From contig JAGYWI010000009.1 of the NCBI GenBank assembly GCA_018606805.1, positions 62,001-126,000 on the forward strand: a stretch of DNA of 64,000 nucleotides, given 5' to 3'. Below, piece by piece: positions 35,984-45,104 of this stretch. Source of the stretch: Candidatus Magnetomicrobium cryptolimnococcus. GTDB taxonomy: Bacteria; Nitrospirota; Thermodesulfovibrionia; Thermodesulfovibrionales; Magnetobacteriaceae. A program made the position numbers and the translations under genes. Under the pieces are notes generated by a model, which ran no database searches, was not told the DNA's origin, and saw only the letters and a list, made by a program, of their open reading frames with translations. Each line of letters opens with the position of its first letter. Position 1 is the first letter of the stretch.

Positions 35984-36211
35984 TTATACTGGCTTACCCT
36001 GATATTTGCGGTTATCAAGCTCTGCCCACTTAAGAGCCGTTACCTTGGCCTTGTCTATATTGTAGAAGTCCATTGTGGATGTTTGTCTTGTGTACATGGT
36101 GTCATGGCTTGTATTGTTTTGGTATTCAAAGAGTTCATTTTTACTTTTATACCAGATGGCGTAGACGTTTTGCATAGTCTTAGCCGTTACGTTTGTTGTT
36201 TTAGTGTGCAT
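35984..36211 (-). CDS. Small hypothetical protein upstream of dnaE
   Basis: I start at the ATG at 36211, 1 nt after the stop codon of the gene upstream and behind a GGGGGGATTTAAC ribosome site; a longer frame from 36238 overlaps that gene. The product is about 75 residues, hydrophilic, with MQNVYAIWYKSKNELFEYQN, and no recognised domain. Tight spacing suggests coupling with the upstream gene. Confidence 0.5.
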   Translation of the reverse strand: MHTKTTNVTAKTMQNVYAIWYKSKNELFEYQNNTSHDTMYTRQTSTMDFYNIDKAKVTALKWAELDNRKYQGKPV

Positions 36212-36212
36212 G

Positions 36213-36887
36213 TTAAATCCCCCCAAAAATGCTGTCAATGAAGGCTGCGAATCTTTTAAAATATTCTTCCCATTTCGATATATAGGTTTTCAGCTTTTCA
36301 TTGCAGTTGTTATCTGTACTATCACTATTGCCTGAGCATTCGTAATGGTAGTTGGATTCAAATAGTAAAATAGGAGCAGTTTCATTATTAGTGTGCGCAA
36401 TATCACCCCCTTCTATGGATATGGTGTTTTTGACATTGTCCAATGTGTAAACAAATTTAAGACCCACGTCGGTAGCTCCCCCTTTTAGTTCCAACCATGG
36501 ACCGGCTTTTATAAACTTATCTTTGACAAAAGAGGTAGCCACCTCTTCGTTTTCAAACTTATAATATCCAGTAAAATTAATACCAGAGGCACTGTACATA
36601 GCATGTGGTAGGACATCCATATACTTTTTAGCAATAGCCGGTATTGGTGAGTCAAAGGGTATGCGCACCGGGTCGTCATCAATAAACTGCAGACGCTCAA
36701 AATCGGCTATAACAGAGATGCCCTCTTTGTATATTACGTGTGCTATTGGCGGTGTGCAGACAACATCCCCCACAGTGTATAGTGAATCAACTATTGAGTT
36801 ATACTTAAGAAAATCCGGATTTAGCACATTTGGGTTATGCGCCTTGGCTATAAGCACTATGGAAAAACCTGTTAGTACGATCTTCAC
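36213..36887 (-). CDS. Conserved hypothetical protein
   Basis: A 224-residue protein starting MKIVLTGFSIVLIAKAHNP, then NPDFLKYNSIV and VIYKEGISVIADFERLQF. I have the impression of a widespread uncharacterised family with N-P-x-F-L-x-x-N and an IxV-type strand, often in accessory regions, but cannot name it. The hydrophobic start looks like a buried strand rather than a signal peptide. The C-terminal third is acidic. It forms a pair with the small gene after it. Confidence 0.55.
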   Translation of the reverse strand: MKIVLTGFSIVLIAKAHNPNVLNPDFLKYNSIVDSLYTVGDVVCTPPIAHVIYKEGISVIADFERLQFIDDDPVRIPFDSPIPAIAKKYMDVLPHAMYSASGINFTGYYKFENEEVATSFVKDKFIKAGPWLELKGGATDVGLKFVYTLDNVKNTISIEGGDIAHTNNETAPILLFESNYHYECSGNSDSTDNNCNEKLKTYISKWEEYFKRFAAFIDSIFGGI

Positions 36888-37058
36888 CTTTTCACCATAA
36901 AAAAGTATTTAGTTTGTCTCTAAACCTGCGTTTTGTATATTGCAGTTTTCTTATATAGTAAATTGTCAGGGGAATTTTATCAAGAAGAATTTTGGGGTTG
37001 GCTCTTGCAATGATACAAATGCAGTTTATATCATTGCAAAACCTAAGCTGTGGTGTCT

Positions 37059-37505
37059 TTATGGTATTAGCTTTAACAGCGTTATGATAAGTGCAGCCTG
37101 ACCTATAAGTAAGCCAGCAACCCATTTAACCGTATCCGATTTTGTTCTTTCTATGTCAATTTTAAGTTCACTTCTAAGTTTTTCAATATCACTTTTAAGT
37201 TCACTTCTAAGTTTTTCAATATCACTTTTAAGTTCACTTCTAAGTTTTTCAATATCACTTTTAAGCTCACTTCTAATTTTCTCCGTATCACTTCTCAGTT
37301 TCTCAATATCACTTTTAAGCTCGCTTCTAAGTTTTTCAATATCCACCTTTAAAGCAGCTTCTACCTCTTTTAATTCTCTTTTAGTAGCTAAGTTCCCCTC
37401 TAACATCTCCTTAATAACTTCGGCTATCTCCTTTGAAGCCCTATCTGTTAATTCTGACTCTCTTAACCTTTCATATATTCTCAACGTATCTATTATTTCT
37501 GGCAT
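37059..37505 (-). CDS. Coiled-coil protein with C-terminal membrane anchor (DUF1640-like)
   Basis: I start at ATG 37505 behind GGGGGG, giving 148 residues; a longer frame has no ribosome site. An N-terminal helix MPEIIDTLRIYERLRES is followed by a coiled coil of an 11-residue repeat (SDIEKLRSELK), encoded by a 33-bp tandem repeat at about 37155-37340, then a membrane helix GLLIGQAALIITLLKLIP. This is the DUF1640/CCDC90-like layout. It is likely a tail-anchored inner membrane protein with the coil in the cytoplasm. Repeat number probably varies between strains. Confidence 0.75.
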   Translation of the reverse strand: MPEIIDTLRIYERLRESELTDRASKEIAEVIKEMLEGNLATKRELKEVEAALKVDIEKLRSELKSDIEKLRSDTEKIRSELKSDIEKLRSELKSDIEKLRSELKSDIEKLRSELKIDIERTKSDTVKWVAGLLIGQAALIITLLKLIP

Positions 37506-37719
37506 AAAGCCCCCCACTCTTTTATTATTTGTATAATTATTATAGCATACTTTCCACTTCCCCCAACAATGTGTAAAATGTGTCAGCTCTTGCAATGATA
37601 TAAATGTGGCTTGTATAAAATTTGCATATGCCCCCACACTCCTGACATTTTTTTTTGTGTAAATAAATGTTATAATAAACTATGATGAGTTGCGTAATAA
37701 AATAAGGAGGTGGGGTACA

Positions 37720-38700
37720 ATGAGAGAGCTTTTTATAGAAATGTCTAAGGTAGTGGAGAACCTGTTTTTCCAAGACTATGCCACACATACGATACATGAG
37801 CTTTTTTTTAGTTTAAGAAAAATAATGCCAATAAAACATGCAGCGTTGGTTTTAAAAGATAGAAAAACCGATGCCTTGGTAATAAAAAATCGTTATAATT
37901 TATCGGAATCTTGTTGTCGTTCATATAAGCGCCCTGTTGGTACTGCGGTGATTGGTAAAGTTATGTATACGGATGAAATATTGATTGTAGATAAAAATAG
38001 CAGTGCAGAAGATTATGAAGATATGTATATAGAAAAAGATTATCATTCGGTGGTAGTGCTAAGGGTTTGCGAGAGGAAGTTTCCTTCAGGCTTTATAGCC
38101 TTATATTTTGATGAACCATATGATTTTTCGGAGGATATTAAGGTTTTTTTCCTTGCTATAGCAAGACTTGTATCGGAAGCAATATTTAAAGAAGAGGCTA
38201 TCAACCATCTTAATGAGTTGAGGCGCTTTGATGTAGATACGCAGGTTTTGTATTGTAATTATTTTAATATGAAGCTAAAGGAAGAGTTTGATAAAGGGAA
38301 AAGACACGAAACCCCAGTAGTTTTAGTAGTCATGGATATAGATAACTATAAGGAAATCTTAAATTCTTATGGGACTGAAGTTGCAAGAGAGCTATTAGTG
38401 GAGGTGTCTGATGCCTTAAAAAGTTGCATAAGGGCTATTGACTTCATAGGGCGTTATGGGGCAGATGAGTTTATACTGTGTCTACCTGACACCTCTGTTG
38501 AACAAGCGACCGTCGTTATTGAGCGCTTTGTTAAACTTATAAAAGAAAGCAAGTTTACTAAAGCACATCTAACGACGTCCCTTTCTATTGGAATGTCGGG
38601 GCGCAAATCGGAAGATACGTTGGAAAGTTTTATGAAAAATGCCCAAGTTGCCCTTTATAATGCTAAAGTATTCGGTAAGGGGCTTATAAAGATCGTATAG
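37720..38700 (+). CDS. GAF-like plus GGDEF domain protein (variant GADEF)
   Basis: I start at ATG 37720, 8 nt after AAGGAGG. The 326 residues have a GAF-like sensor (about 20-150) followed by a GGDEF domain (about 160-326) with VVLVVMDIDNYKEILNSYGTE, GRYGADEFILCLP and SLSIGMS. The signature is G-A-D-E-F (247-251) in place of GGDEF; the second glycine contacts GTP, so activity may be reduced. It would make c-di-GMP if active. No inhibitory RxxD site is seen. MCP genes and HD-GYP elsewhere in the window fit a motility/adhesion circuit. Confidence 0.85.
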   Translation: MRELFIEMSKVVENLFFQDYATHTIHELFFSLRKIMPIKHAALVLKDRKTDALVIKNRYNLSESCCRSYKRPVGTAVIGKVMYTDEILIVDKNSSAEDYEDMYIEKDYHSVVVLRVCERKFPSGFIALYFDEPYDFSEDIKVFFLAIARLVSEAIFKEEAINHLNELRRFDVDTQVLYCNYFNMKLKEEFDKGKRHETPVVLVVMDIDNYKEILNSYGTEVARELLVEVSDALKSCIRAIDFIGRYGADEFILCLPDTSVEQATVVIERFVKLIKESKFTKAHLTTSLSIGMSGRKSEDTLESFMKNAQVALYNAKVFGKGLIKIV

Positions 38701-38821
38701 TTTTAGTGCAACTCCCTGTTGGTTATTGTGGCTCCTAATGTTTAAGGCGACTCCCAGCTCTTCTTTGTTTTTATTAAACTTATGGCTGTGTTTTTTTATT
38801 AGAGCCTTAAGGGGTTACTCA

Positions 38822-39043
38822 TTAGGAGCTTTTAAACTTGAAAGGCTCTATGTTATTAGATACGCTTTCTAATTTTGAAATTAACTCCATAAAAAATAAA
38901 TGCATCCCATACATGCTCTCAGTCATTGGTTCTTCTTTTTTTTCAATTGTTGAGCTTAGCATTAGGTCTGTGCAATCTGCCATAAAGATTAGCATTGCCT
39001 TTATTTTGTCTAGCTCATCACAAATCGAAACATTCTCATTCAT
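38822..39043 (-). CDS. Small hypothetical protein
   Basis: A 73-residue protein with GGAGG seven bases before its ATG, the best argument that it is real. Helical, acidic at the start (MNENVSICDELDKIKAML), with several Met and two Cys. It has no recognised family. An inverted repeat CATTAGGAGC/GCTCCTAATG (38731-38740 and 38820-38829) brackets its 3' side. Confidence 0.5.
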   Translation of the reverse strand: MNENVSICDELDKIKAMLIFMADCTDLMLSSTIEKKEEPMTESMYGMHLFFMELISKLESVSNNIEPFKFKSS

Positions 39044-39867
39044 TTCTGTCCTCCATATTTATTTTTATATATTTTATATATCATATATATTGTTTATATA
39101 ATTAGTCAAGTATGTAAAAAATATATATTTGATAAAGTTGTCATATATCTAAAAAAATAAGTAAAGTGGATAATGCAGATATTTGACTTAGCCCTTAAGA
39201 CTCTATAAAGGATAAGCATAGATTTCTATAATATATTAAAAAGTAACTGCACACTTATATACCACAATTATTATTTTTTATTAATGAAGTTAAATTAGTT
39301 GATTTTTATATATGTAATTATAACTTAAGTAATAATATTAATATTTTTTGATAAAGATTAAAATTGATAGACTTTAATATATATTTAAATAAATCACAAA
39401 AAAATAAATAATCTATTTTATATATAAAAATAGTATATTATTAATTTAATATATCAATTGATAATCAATAATGATTATATTATGTATATTACAAATAAAA
39501 GCAATATAAGTTATAATTTATAGTTAATAAATAATATTAATATACATAACGGTGTATCGCTTAAATGATTTATTAAATGAAAAACAGGCATATTTCACAG
39601 GATATTTGTCCCACTAATTGTCCTTATATAGTTGATATTGCTGATTTTTATGCTTACTACAATGATTAACCGTAAAGCATAGTAACTGTACGTTATATAA
39701 TTAAGTAAAAATAGCGCCCTTTATTGATTATAAGCAATATATTAATAATGAATTAAAATACTTTTAGTAAAGATTGCAAGTATATATGCTGCCACACCCT
39801 TTTTTTGTCAGTATCTGGAGCGATTTTTGTTTACTTTGATGGCCTTAAGGTGGTATGATATTTTACT
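39044..39867. other. Long, very AT-rich intergenic region
   Basis: About 800 bp of extremely AT-rich sequence before the first chemoreceptor gene. I see no DnaA-box cluster, transposon end or RNA gene. A 30-codon frame at 39577-39669 (MKNRHISQDICPTNCPYIVD and onward) looks more protein-like than its surroundings but has no ribosome site. The region may be a promoter/regulatory area or an H-NS-like silenced segment. Confidence 0.5.
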
Positions 39868-41364
39868 GTGACTTTCGGTATTGGAAAAAAATTATATAGT
39901 GCATTAGGAAGCATATTGCTTTCTGTAACACTCTTGTCTGTCTACATGACCTATGAGATGCAAAGGCTAAGGGGGGATATCCTCACTTACGAGCTGATTC
40001 AAAATGAAGTGAAAATAGGTAAAGCCCTACAATTAAATATATCACTGATTTGGCAGTTTTTTACGGATGCCTCTTTAACAAAGGATGCAGAGGTGATAAA
40101 TGAAGAGGCTAAGCCTAACTTAGATGAAGCATTTAGTAATATTGATAAACTAATAAAAATAAAGACAGACAGAGGCGAAGGCGCAGAGGTAGAAAAATTA
40201 GAGCAATTAAAAACACTGCTTAATAAATTATGGTCGGTGGGAAACAATATGTTTGCTGCTTATAAGGAAAACTGGGATAAGGGCAATGTTTTAATGGAAG
40301 AGTTTGACGTGGCTGCTGATAATGCTATTAAAAGTGTTGAAGCAATCTTGTTATCAATGGAAAATGAGGGAGTTAATGCTATTGGTAAGATGTCAGGGAT
40401 GACTTTTACGGTTAATAGAAATGTCATAATTATAAACGTCGTACTGTTAGCAGTGGTTTTAATGGTTATCAATTTGTTTATTAGAAATATACTAAATCCA
40501 ATAAAAGAAGGGGTTGCGGCAGCCGATAGAATTGCTGAAGGGGATTTAACCAAAAGAATAAAGGTTAGAAGTAAAGATGAAACTGGGCAGTTGTTGTTAT
40601 CTATAAATATTATGATGGATAAGTTGTGTTCATTTACAAAGAATCTGAAAACTGTAGCTGAAAACGTAGTAGATGGCAGTAAAGAGCTAAATAACACGTC
40701 GCAAGTGTTATCAGAAGGGGCATCGCAACAAGCAGCAGCAATAGAAGAGGCATCGGCATCAATGGAGCAAATCTCAGCTAGTGTGAAATTAAGTAGCGAC
40801 AACTCACGTATGACAGACAACATAGCCTCAAATGCTGCCACTGGGGCAGTAGAAAGTGGAACGGTTGTTAATGAGGCAATAGCGGCCATGAAGCAAATAG
40901 CGGAGAAAATATCTATTATTGAAGATATAGCGCGTCAGACAAATCTTTTGGCGTTAAATGCAGCCATAGAGGCAGCGCGCGCAGGTGAACACGGCAAGGG
41001 GTTTGCCGTGGTGGCCGCCGAGGTAAGGAAACTTGCTGAAAAAAGCCAAAAAGCAGCAGGGGAAATCATGGAATTATCCGCTTCAAGCGTTTCTTTGGCA
41101 GATAAGGCTGGTAGCATGATAGATAAACTTATACCGGAAATACAAAAAACCGCTGATTTAATAAAAGAAATAAGCGCTGCCAGTGTTGAACAAAGCACAG
41201 GCGTTGAACAAATACAAAAATCTATACAGGAACTCGATAGGGTAATCCAGCAAAATGCCTCAGCTGCTGAAGAGATGGCCTCAACAGCACAGGAGCTATC
41301 TGCCATATCAGAAACCTTGCAAAAGTCCATGGCAGACCAAAACTGTATAGACTACGATATGTAG
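39868..41364 (+). CDS. Methyl-accepting chemotaxis protein
   Basis: A 498-residue chemoreceptor. GTG start (AAGGTGG lies 14 nt upstream). One membrane helix at about 9-31, a periplasmic four-helix-type ligand domain to about 188, a second helix at 189-209, a HAMP domain, then the signalling domain with the highly conserved tip [20 protein letters not shown] and [18 protein letters not shown]. Methylation-type helices ([11 protein letters not shown], [13 protein letters not shown]) flank it. Ligand unknown. It is paired with a second MCP 94 nt downstream. Confidence 0.93.
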   Translation: MTFGIGKKLYSALGSILLSVTLLSVYMTYEMQRLRGDILTYELIQNEVKIGKALQLNISLIWQFFTDASLTKDAEVINEEAKPNLDEAFSNIDKLIKIKTDRGEGAEVEKLEQLKTLLNKLWSVGNNMFAAYKENWDKGNVLMEEFDVAADNAIKSVEAILLSMENEGVNAIGKMSGMTFTVNRNVIIINVVLLAVVLMVINLFIRNILNPIKEGVAAADRIAEGDLTKRIKVRSKDETGQLLLSINIMMDKLCSFTKNLKTVAENVVDGSKELNNTSQVLSEGASQQAAAIEEASASMEQISASVKLSSDNSRMTDNIASNAATGAVESGTVVNEAIAAMKQIAEKISIIEDIARQTNLLALNAAIEAARAGEHGKGFAVVAAEVRKLAEKSQKAAGEIMELSASSVSLADKAGSMIDKLIPEIQKTADLIKEISAASVEQSTGVEQIQKSIQELDRVIQQNASAAEEMASTAQELSAISETLQKSMADQNCIDYDM

Positions 41365-41457
41365 TCTATATTTATTAACACAATCCCCTTTACTATTTGA
41401 TATTACCTCTATTATTATTAAGCGTTTAAAAAAAATAAAATTTATGGAGGATAATAG

Positions 41458-43053
41458 ATGTTTAATAATTTAAAAGTTGGTACGCGTCTTTACGCTTTAG
41501 TTTTAATAATATCAGTATTTCTTGTAGTAATCGGGGTAATGGGGCTACGCGGAATAAAGGTGACTGATAAAAGCCTTGAAGAAATATACAAAAATCAATT
41601 ATTACCTTTAGGCAATATAGGTATGATAAATGACTATATGCTTGAAAACATTCAACAACTGCTATTGTCTTCTTTTCACGATAAAAGACTTGAAGAAAGC
41701 AAATTGCATAACGACGACCACCCGATAACAAAGCATACAGATAAGGTGGAGGATAATATCGCTAAAATAGGTGAGCTATGGAAAGAGTTTATGTCCAAAA
41801 GATTTACACCCGAAGAAGAAGCCCTTGCCAAAAGCTACGTTGAAAAGCGCACTGCTTTTGTTGAAGAAGGTATTAAAAAAAGTATAGTGTTCCTTAAAGA
41901 AGGGAAATTTTATGAGGCTAACATGCATAACGTTACAACGCTAATACCTCTTTTTAATAAGGCAAAGGAAGATGCCTTGAAATTAATGCAATTACAACTG
42001 GAACGTGCTAATAAAGAGCGTGAAGCGGCTGATGAAAGATACGTTTCTTTAAGAAACATAGCCATTACATCCATAGTGATAGGTCTTTTGTTGTCTTTAT
42101 TTATAGCCATGTGGGTTGTGGCAAGCATTACGAAACCATTAAATAAAGGGGTTTTGGTTGCTAATAGTCTAGCAGAGGGTAATCTTATGATAGACATTAC
42201 TGTAGAAAGCAAAGACGAGGTTGGAGTACTTTTAGAGTCAATGAAAACCATGGTCAATAAACTTAAGGAAGTGCTCTATGATGTAAAACAAGCATCAGAA
42301 CAAGTTGCCGCAGGCAGTACCCAGTTAAGCGCTACAGCTGGACAGCTTTCAGAAGGCGCTTCTAATCAGGCAGCTTCTATAGAGGAGACCTCCTCAGCTA
42401 TGGAAGAGATGACCGGTAATATAAAACAAAACTCGGATAACGCCAATCAAACAAATAATATAGCAGTAAAGGCATCCAGTGATGCTCAGGAAGGTGGTAA
42501 AGTCGTTAACAAGGCATTAGAGGCAATGCGGCAGATAGCCGATAAAATATCTATAATAGAAGAAATTGCGCGCCAAACGAATCTATTGGCTTTAAACGCT
42601 GCTATTGAGGCAGCAAGGGCGGGAGAGCAGGGAAAGGGCTTTGCCGTGGTAGCCTCAGAGGTGCGTAAGCTAGCAGAGCGAAGCCAGTTGGCAGCAGCAG
42701 AAATTAGTGAACTATCCGCATCAAGTGTTTCCGTAGCTGAACGAGCCGGAGAGGTACTTGGTAAACTTGTGCCTGATATACAAAAAACCGCTGAGTTAGT
42801 TCAAGAAATAGCAGCCTCTAGCGCTGAACAAAACACAGGCGCTGAACAAATTAATAAGGCAATACAACAACTAGATAGGGTTATTCAACAAAACGCCTCA
42901 GCCGCTGAAGAGATGGCATCAACAACTGAAGAGCTTTCCTCTCAAGCATCACTGCTTCAGGACAATATATCGTTTTTTAAATTAGACGCTTACTCTAATA
43001 ATACTATGAAACGACCCCAAGTAAAGCAAATTAGACATACAAAACGTCTTTAA
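41458..43053 (+). CDS. Methyl-accepting chemotaxis protein with 4HB ligand domain
   Basis: 531 residues; TGGAGG precedes the ATG. TM1 at about 10-31, a four-helix-bundle (4HB_MCP) periplasmic domain to about 190, TM2 [24 protein letters not shown], and a signalling domain with the tip [20 protein letters not shown]. It is similar to the first MCP through its C-terminal half but has a different sensory domain, so the pair probably arose by duplication. No CheR-binding pentapeptide at the C-terminus. No che genes are in the window. Confidence 0.94.
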   Translation: MFNNLKVGTRLYALVLIISVFLVVIGVMGLRGIKVTDKSLEEIYKNQLLPLGNIGMINDYMLENIQQLLLSSFHDKRLEESKLHNDDHPITKHTDKVEDNIAKIGELWKEFMSKRFTPEEEALAKSYVEKRTAFVEEGIKKSIVFLKEGKFYEANMHNVTTLIPLFNKAKEDALKLMQLQLERANKEREAADERYVSLRNIAITSIVIGLLLSLFIAMWVVASITKPLNKGVLVANSLAEGNLMIDITVESKDEVGVLLESMKTMVNKLKEVLYDVKQASEQVAAGSTQLSATAGQLSEGASNQAASIEETSSAMEEMTGNIKQNSDNANQTNNIAVKASSDAQEGGKVVNKALEAMRQIADKISIIEEIARQTNLLALNAAIEAARAGEQGKGFAVVASEVRKLAERSQLAAAEISELSASSVSVAERAGEVLGKLVPDIQKTAELVQEIAASSAEQNTGAEQINKAIQQLDRVIQQNASAAEEMASTTEELSSQASLLQDNISFFKLDAYSNNTMKRPQVKQIRHTKRL

Positions 43054-43063
43054 TATAGCGCAT

Positions 43064-43225
43064 TTCGATTTAATACGTGTATCGTAGGGGCAGACCTTTC
43101 GAGTGTCTGCCCTTATTTTTATTATCTACAATTAGAAAGAGATTGCCTCGTCGCTGTTGCTTCTCGCAATGACAATACGGGGGCTGAACTATTCCCATTA
43201 ACAATGTGGCATTGGGACAGAGTCC
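43064..43225 (+). repeat. Dispersed palindromic element, GGGCAGAC family (copy 2)
   Basis: CATTTCGATTT is followed by a core (43077-43132) with GGGGCAGACCTTTCGAGTGT and CTGCCC, the reverse complement of the core at 30133-30187. GATTGCCTCGTCGCTGTTGC and TTCTCGCAATGACA follow, a sequence type common as genomic filler in many bacteria, then GGGGGCTGAACTATT. A T/C-rich run leads to the mlaA stop codon at 43271. Confidence 0.75.
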
Positions 43226-43270
43226 TTCCCCCTTTTCTTCTGTCTTCTATTCTTTTTTCTCTTCTATTTT

Positions 43271-44188
43271 TTATTTATTTACCATTTCCTTTCTATACTG
43301 ATAGTAAGCGTTTTTCAGTGCTGTATAGGGTTCAACGGAGGTACTCTTAAAGTTTTCGTACTCGCCTATTTTTAATGAATATTTATTTACATATCTACCC
43401 ATATTGACACTATACTGGAGTTTATGGTCATCATGGAATGCCCATGTAATAGGGTTCATCATACTGTCTGCTATAAACCCTATGGTATCACGTGCGGAAG
43501 AAGGACCAAAGAATGGTAACACCAGATAACAGCCATTGCCGATACCGTAGCGTCCAAGTGTCTGACCGAAATCTTCTTCACTTGGTGCAATACCGAAGTT
43601 ACTGCCTGCAATGTCTCCAAGTCCAAGTATTCCCACTGTTGAATTAATTCCAAAGCTTGCTATTTCTTCACCGGCTTTTTTAAATTTGCCTTGCAATAGG
43701 GCATTAACGAGTCGTACAGGTGTAAAGGCGTTATAGAAAAAGTTACTAAAACTCATTCTAAAAGGTTCTGGTACTATAGCGCCATATGTTTGTGCGACTG
43801 GTTTCATAAACCAGAAATAAAGCTTGTCATTTACAGCAAACATAGCACGGTTCCAACCCTCAAGCGGATCGGAAAAGCCCTCTCCTTCGCTAACTTCATA
43901 TTCCTCGTTACCAATATTAGTTAACGGTGAGGCTTCTTTAGAAGATTGTTTGCTAGACCCAAAGTCATTAAAAGCGACTTCAAAACCATCAGCATCAGAA
44001 ACAGCAGATGCTACATAAAGTTTTTCTGTTCCATGGGTATTGCCTACCTGTTCATCATTGTTGCTAATACCATAGATATTACTAGAGTCTACCGGTGCAC
44101 CGACTGGGGTTATGGCAAAAGCCAAACCCGGTACTAATAAAACCAATAAAGCAAATACAGTAACATAAGATACTTTTTTACTAAACAT
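43271..44188 (-). CDS. mlaA: MlaA (VacJ)-family outer-membrane lipid transport protein
   Basis: About 305 residues from ATG 44188, with AGGGGG upstream. A signal peptide ends in LVPGLAFA; there is no lipobox cysteine, unlike E. coli MlaA. After an unusual 75-residue acidic, Ser-rich linker, the MlaA domain follows: DPLEGWNRAMFAVNDKLYFW, PEPFRMSFSNFFYNAFTPV, GLGDIAGSNFGI and EDFGQTLGRYGIG. It should extract or move phospholipid from the outer leaflet. It lies downstream of mlaC/hpnM on the same strand and divergent from shc, suggesting a role in hopanoid trafficking. Confidence 0.88.
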   Translation of the reverse strand: MFSKKVSYVTVFALLVLLVPGLAFAITPVGAPVDSSNIYGISNNDEQVGNTHGTEKLYVASAVSDADGFEVAFNDFGSSKQSSKEASPLTNIGNEEYEVSEGEGFSDPLEGWNRAMFAVNDKLYFWFMKPVAQTYGAIVPEPFRMSFSNFFYNAFTPVRLVNALLQGKFKKAGEEIASFGINSTVGILGLGDIAGSNFGIAPSEEDFGQTLGRYGIGNGCYLVLPFFGPSSARDTIGFIADSMMNPITWAFHDDHKLQYSVNMGRYVNKYSLKIGEYENFKSTSVEPYTALKNAYYQYRKEMVNK

Positions 44189-44204
44189 ATGTCCCCCTTT
44201 TTTA

Positions 44205-44840
44205 TTATTTTTTATTTTGAGCAAAAGACTCAACCTTATCATTCATAGATGCTATTAATCCGTCAAACCCTTTATCTTTTAATAAATCAACAAACTGTGA
44301 GCGTGTTAAAGCCAACTGACTAACGCCTGATGTGTGAATATCTACGATAAGCCATTTGCCATTAAACTCCTGAAGGACATACAGGAACTCTATGGCTTTT
44401 TTATTAGGACGTTTCATAAGGGAAGTTATAAGCACAGCGTTGCCCTTAGTTTGTATACTATCGGTTTGTACTTCAAAGGTTTCATTGTCGTAGCTGTCAA
44501 AACTACCGGCATAATTAGCTGTAGACCACTTTTGATAGGTTTTTGTAAAAAGCTGTTTTTGTTCTTCGCTAAAACTATCCCAATTTTTGCCAACAGTTTT
44601 AGGCGCTATGGTAGTAATAGCGAAGTTATCATTAACAACAGGTTCAAAGATATGAAATCTACCTGAAAACCCAGCCTCTTTACCCTTTTTCATAGCCTCC
44701 AATATGGCGTCATTTAGGTTTTTAACACTTGTAGCCATTTCATCTGGCTGAGCTGCAAACGAACTCATAGCATATGGCCCTGCAATCATCATAACAACTA
44801 TTACTATCATTGCGGGAAGCTTTGTAAGTAAACTCTTCAT
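44205..44840 (-). CDS. MlaC/HpnM-type periplasmic phospholipid-binding protein
   Basis: A 211-residue protein with a signal peptide ending near SSFA. The MlaC (Ttg2D) domain has GFSGRFHIFEPVVNDNFAI, KNWDSFSEEQKQLFTKTYQKW and GKWLIVDIHTSGVS. Such proteins ferry lipids across the periplasm, and the HpnM branch is found in hopanoid clusters. It precedes mlaA by 16 nt and is divergent from squalene-hopene cyclase. The inner-membrane partners (MlaFED or HpnN) are not present in the window. Confidence 0.88.
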   Translation of the reverse strand: MKSLLTKLPAMIVIVVMMIAGPYAMSSFAAQPDEMATSVKNLNDAILEAMKKGKEAGFSGRFHIFEPVVNDNFAITTIAPKTVGKNWDSFSEEQKQLFTKTYQKWSTANYAGSFDSYDNETFEVQTDSIQTKGNAVLITSLMKRPNKKAIEFLYVLQEFNGKWLIVDIHTSGVSQLALTRSQFVDLLKDKGFDGLIASMNDKVESFAQNKK

Positions 44841-45012
44841 AGCAACTGTGTCTCCTTAAAATTATATTATATTTTTTTACATATATTAAAAGATATATGA
44901 AAATTAAAGCCAGATTATTTTTTTTAATTTTTTTCAACCTAATCTGCTCAGTTTATGTTATAACCTTTATATGAAGAATTATAAATTAATGCGTCATACT
45001 ATTAAAGCAAGC

Positions 45013-45040
45013 TTGACAAAAAAACTATTATTCTGATAGT
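45013..45040 (+). promoter_or_regulatory. Possible shc promoter
   Basis: TTGACA at 45013-45018 with GATAGT about 16 bp downstream (45035-45040). The leader to the ATG at 45105 is about 60 nt. The intergenic region of 264 bp serves both shc and the divergent mlaC. Confidence 0.4.
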
Positions 45041-45104
45041 TTTATATATTTTCTTAATCTAAAAATTGATATTGGATATGCTGTAGATAAAAAAATAATG
45101 AGTA

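Noticed and set aside
36892-37125. Minus-strand 77-codon frame
   Set aside because: No ribosome site, overlaps the end of the coiled-coil gene, and the composition looks like non-coding DNA with a TTGCAATGATA-type repeat.
39060-39867. Replication origin in the AT-rich region
   Set aside because: No DnaA-box cluster and no dnaA, dnaN or parAB genes nearby; AT-richness alone is not enough.
40260-41330. Long antisense frames inside the first MCP gene
   Set aside because: They are shadows of the coiled-coil coding sequence; the MCP motifs on the plus strand are complete.
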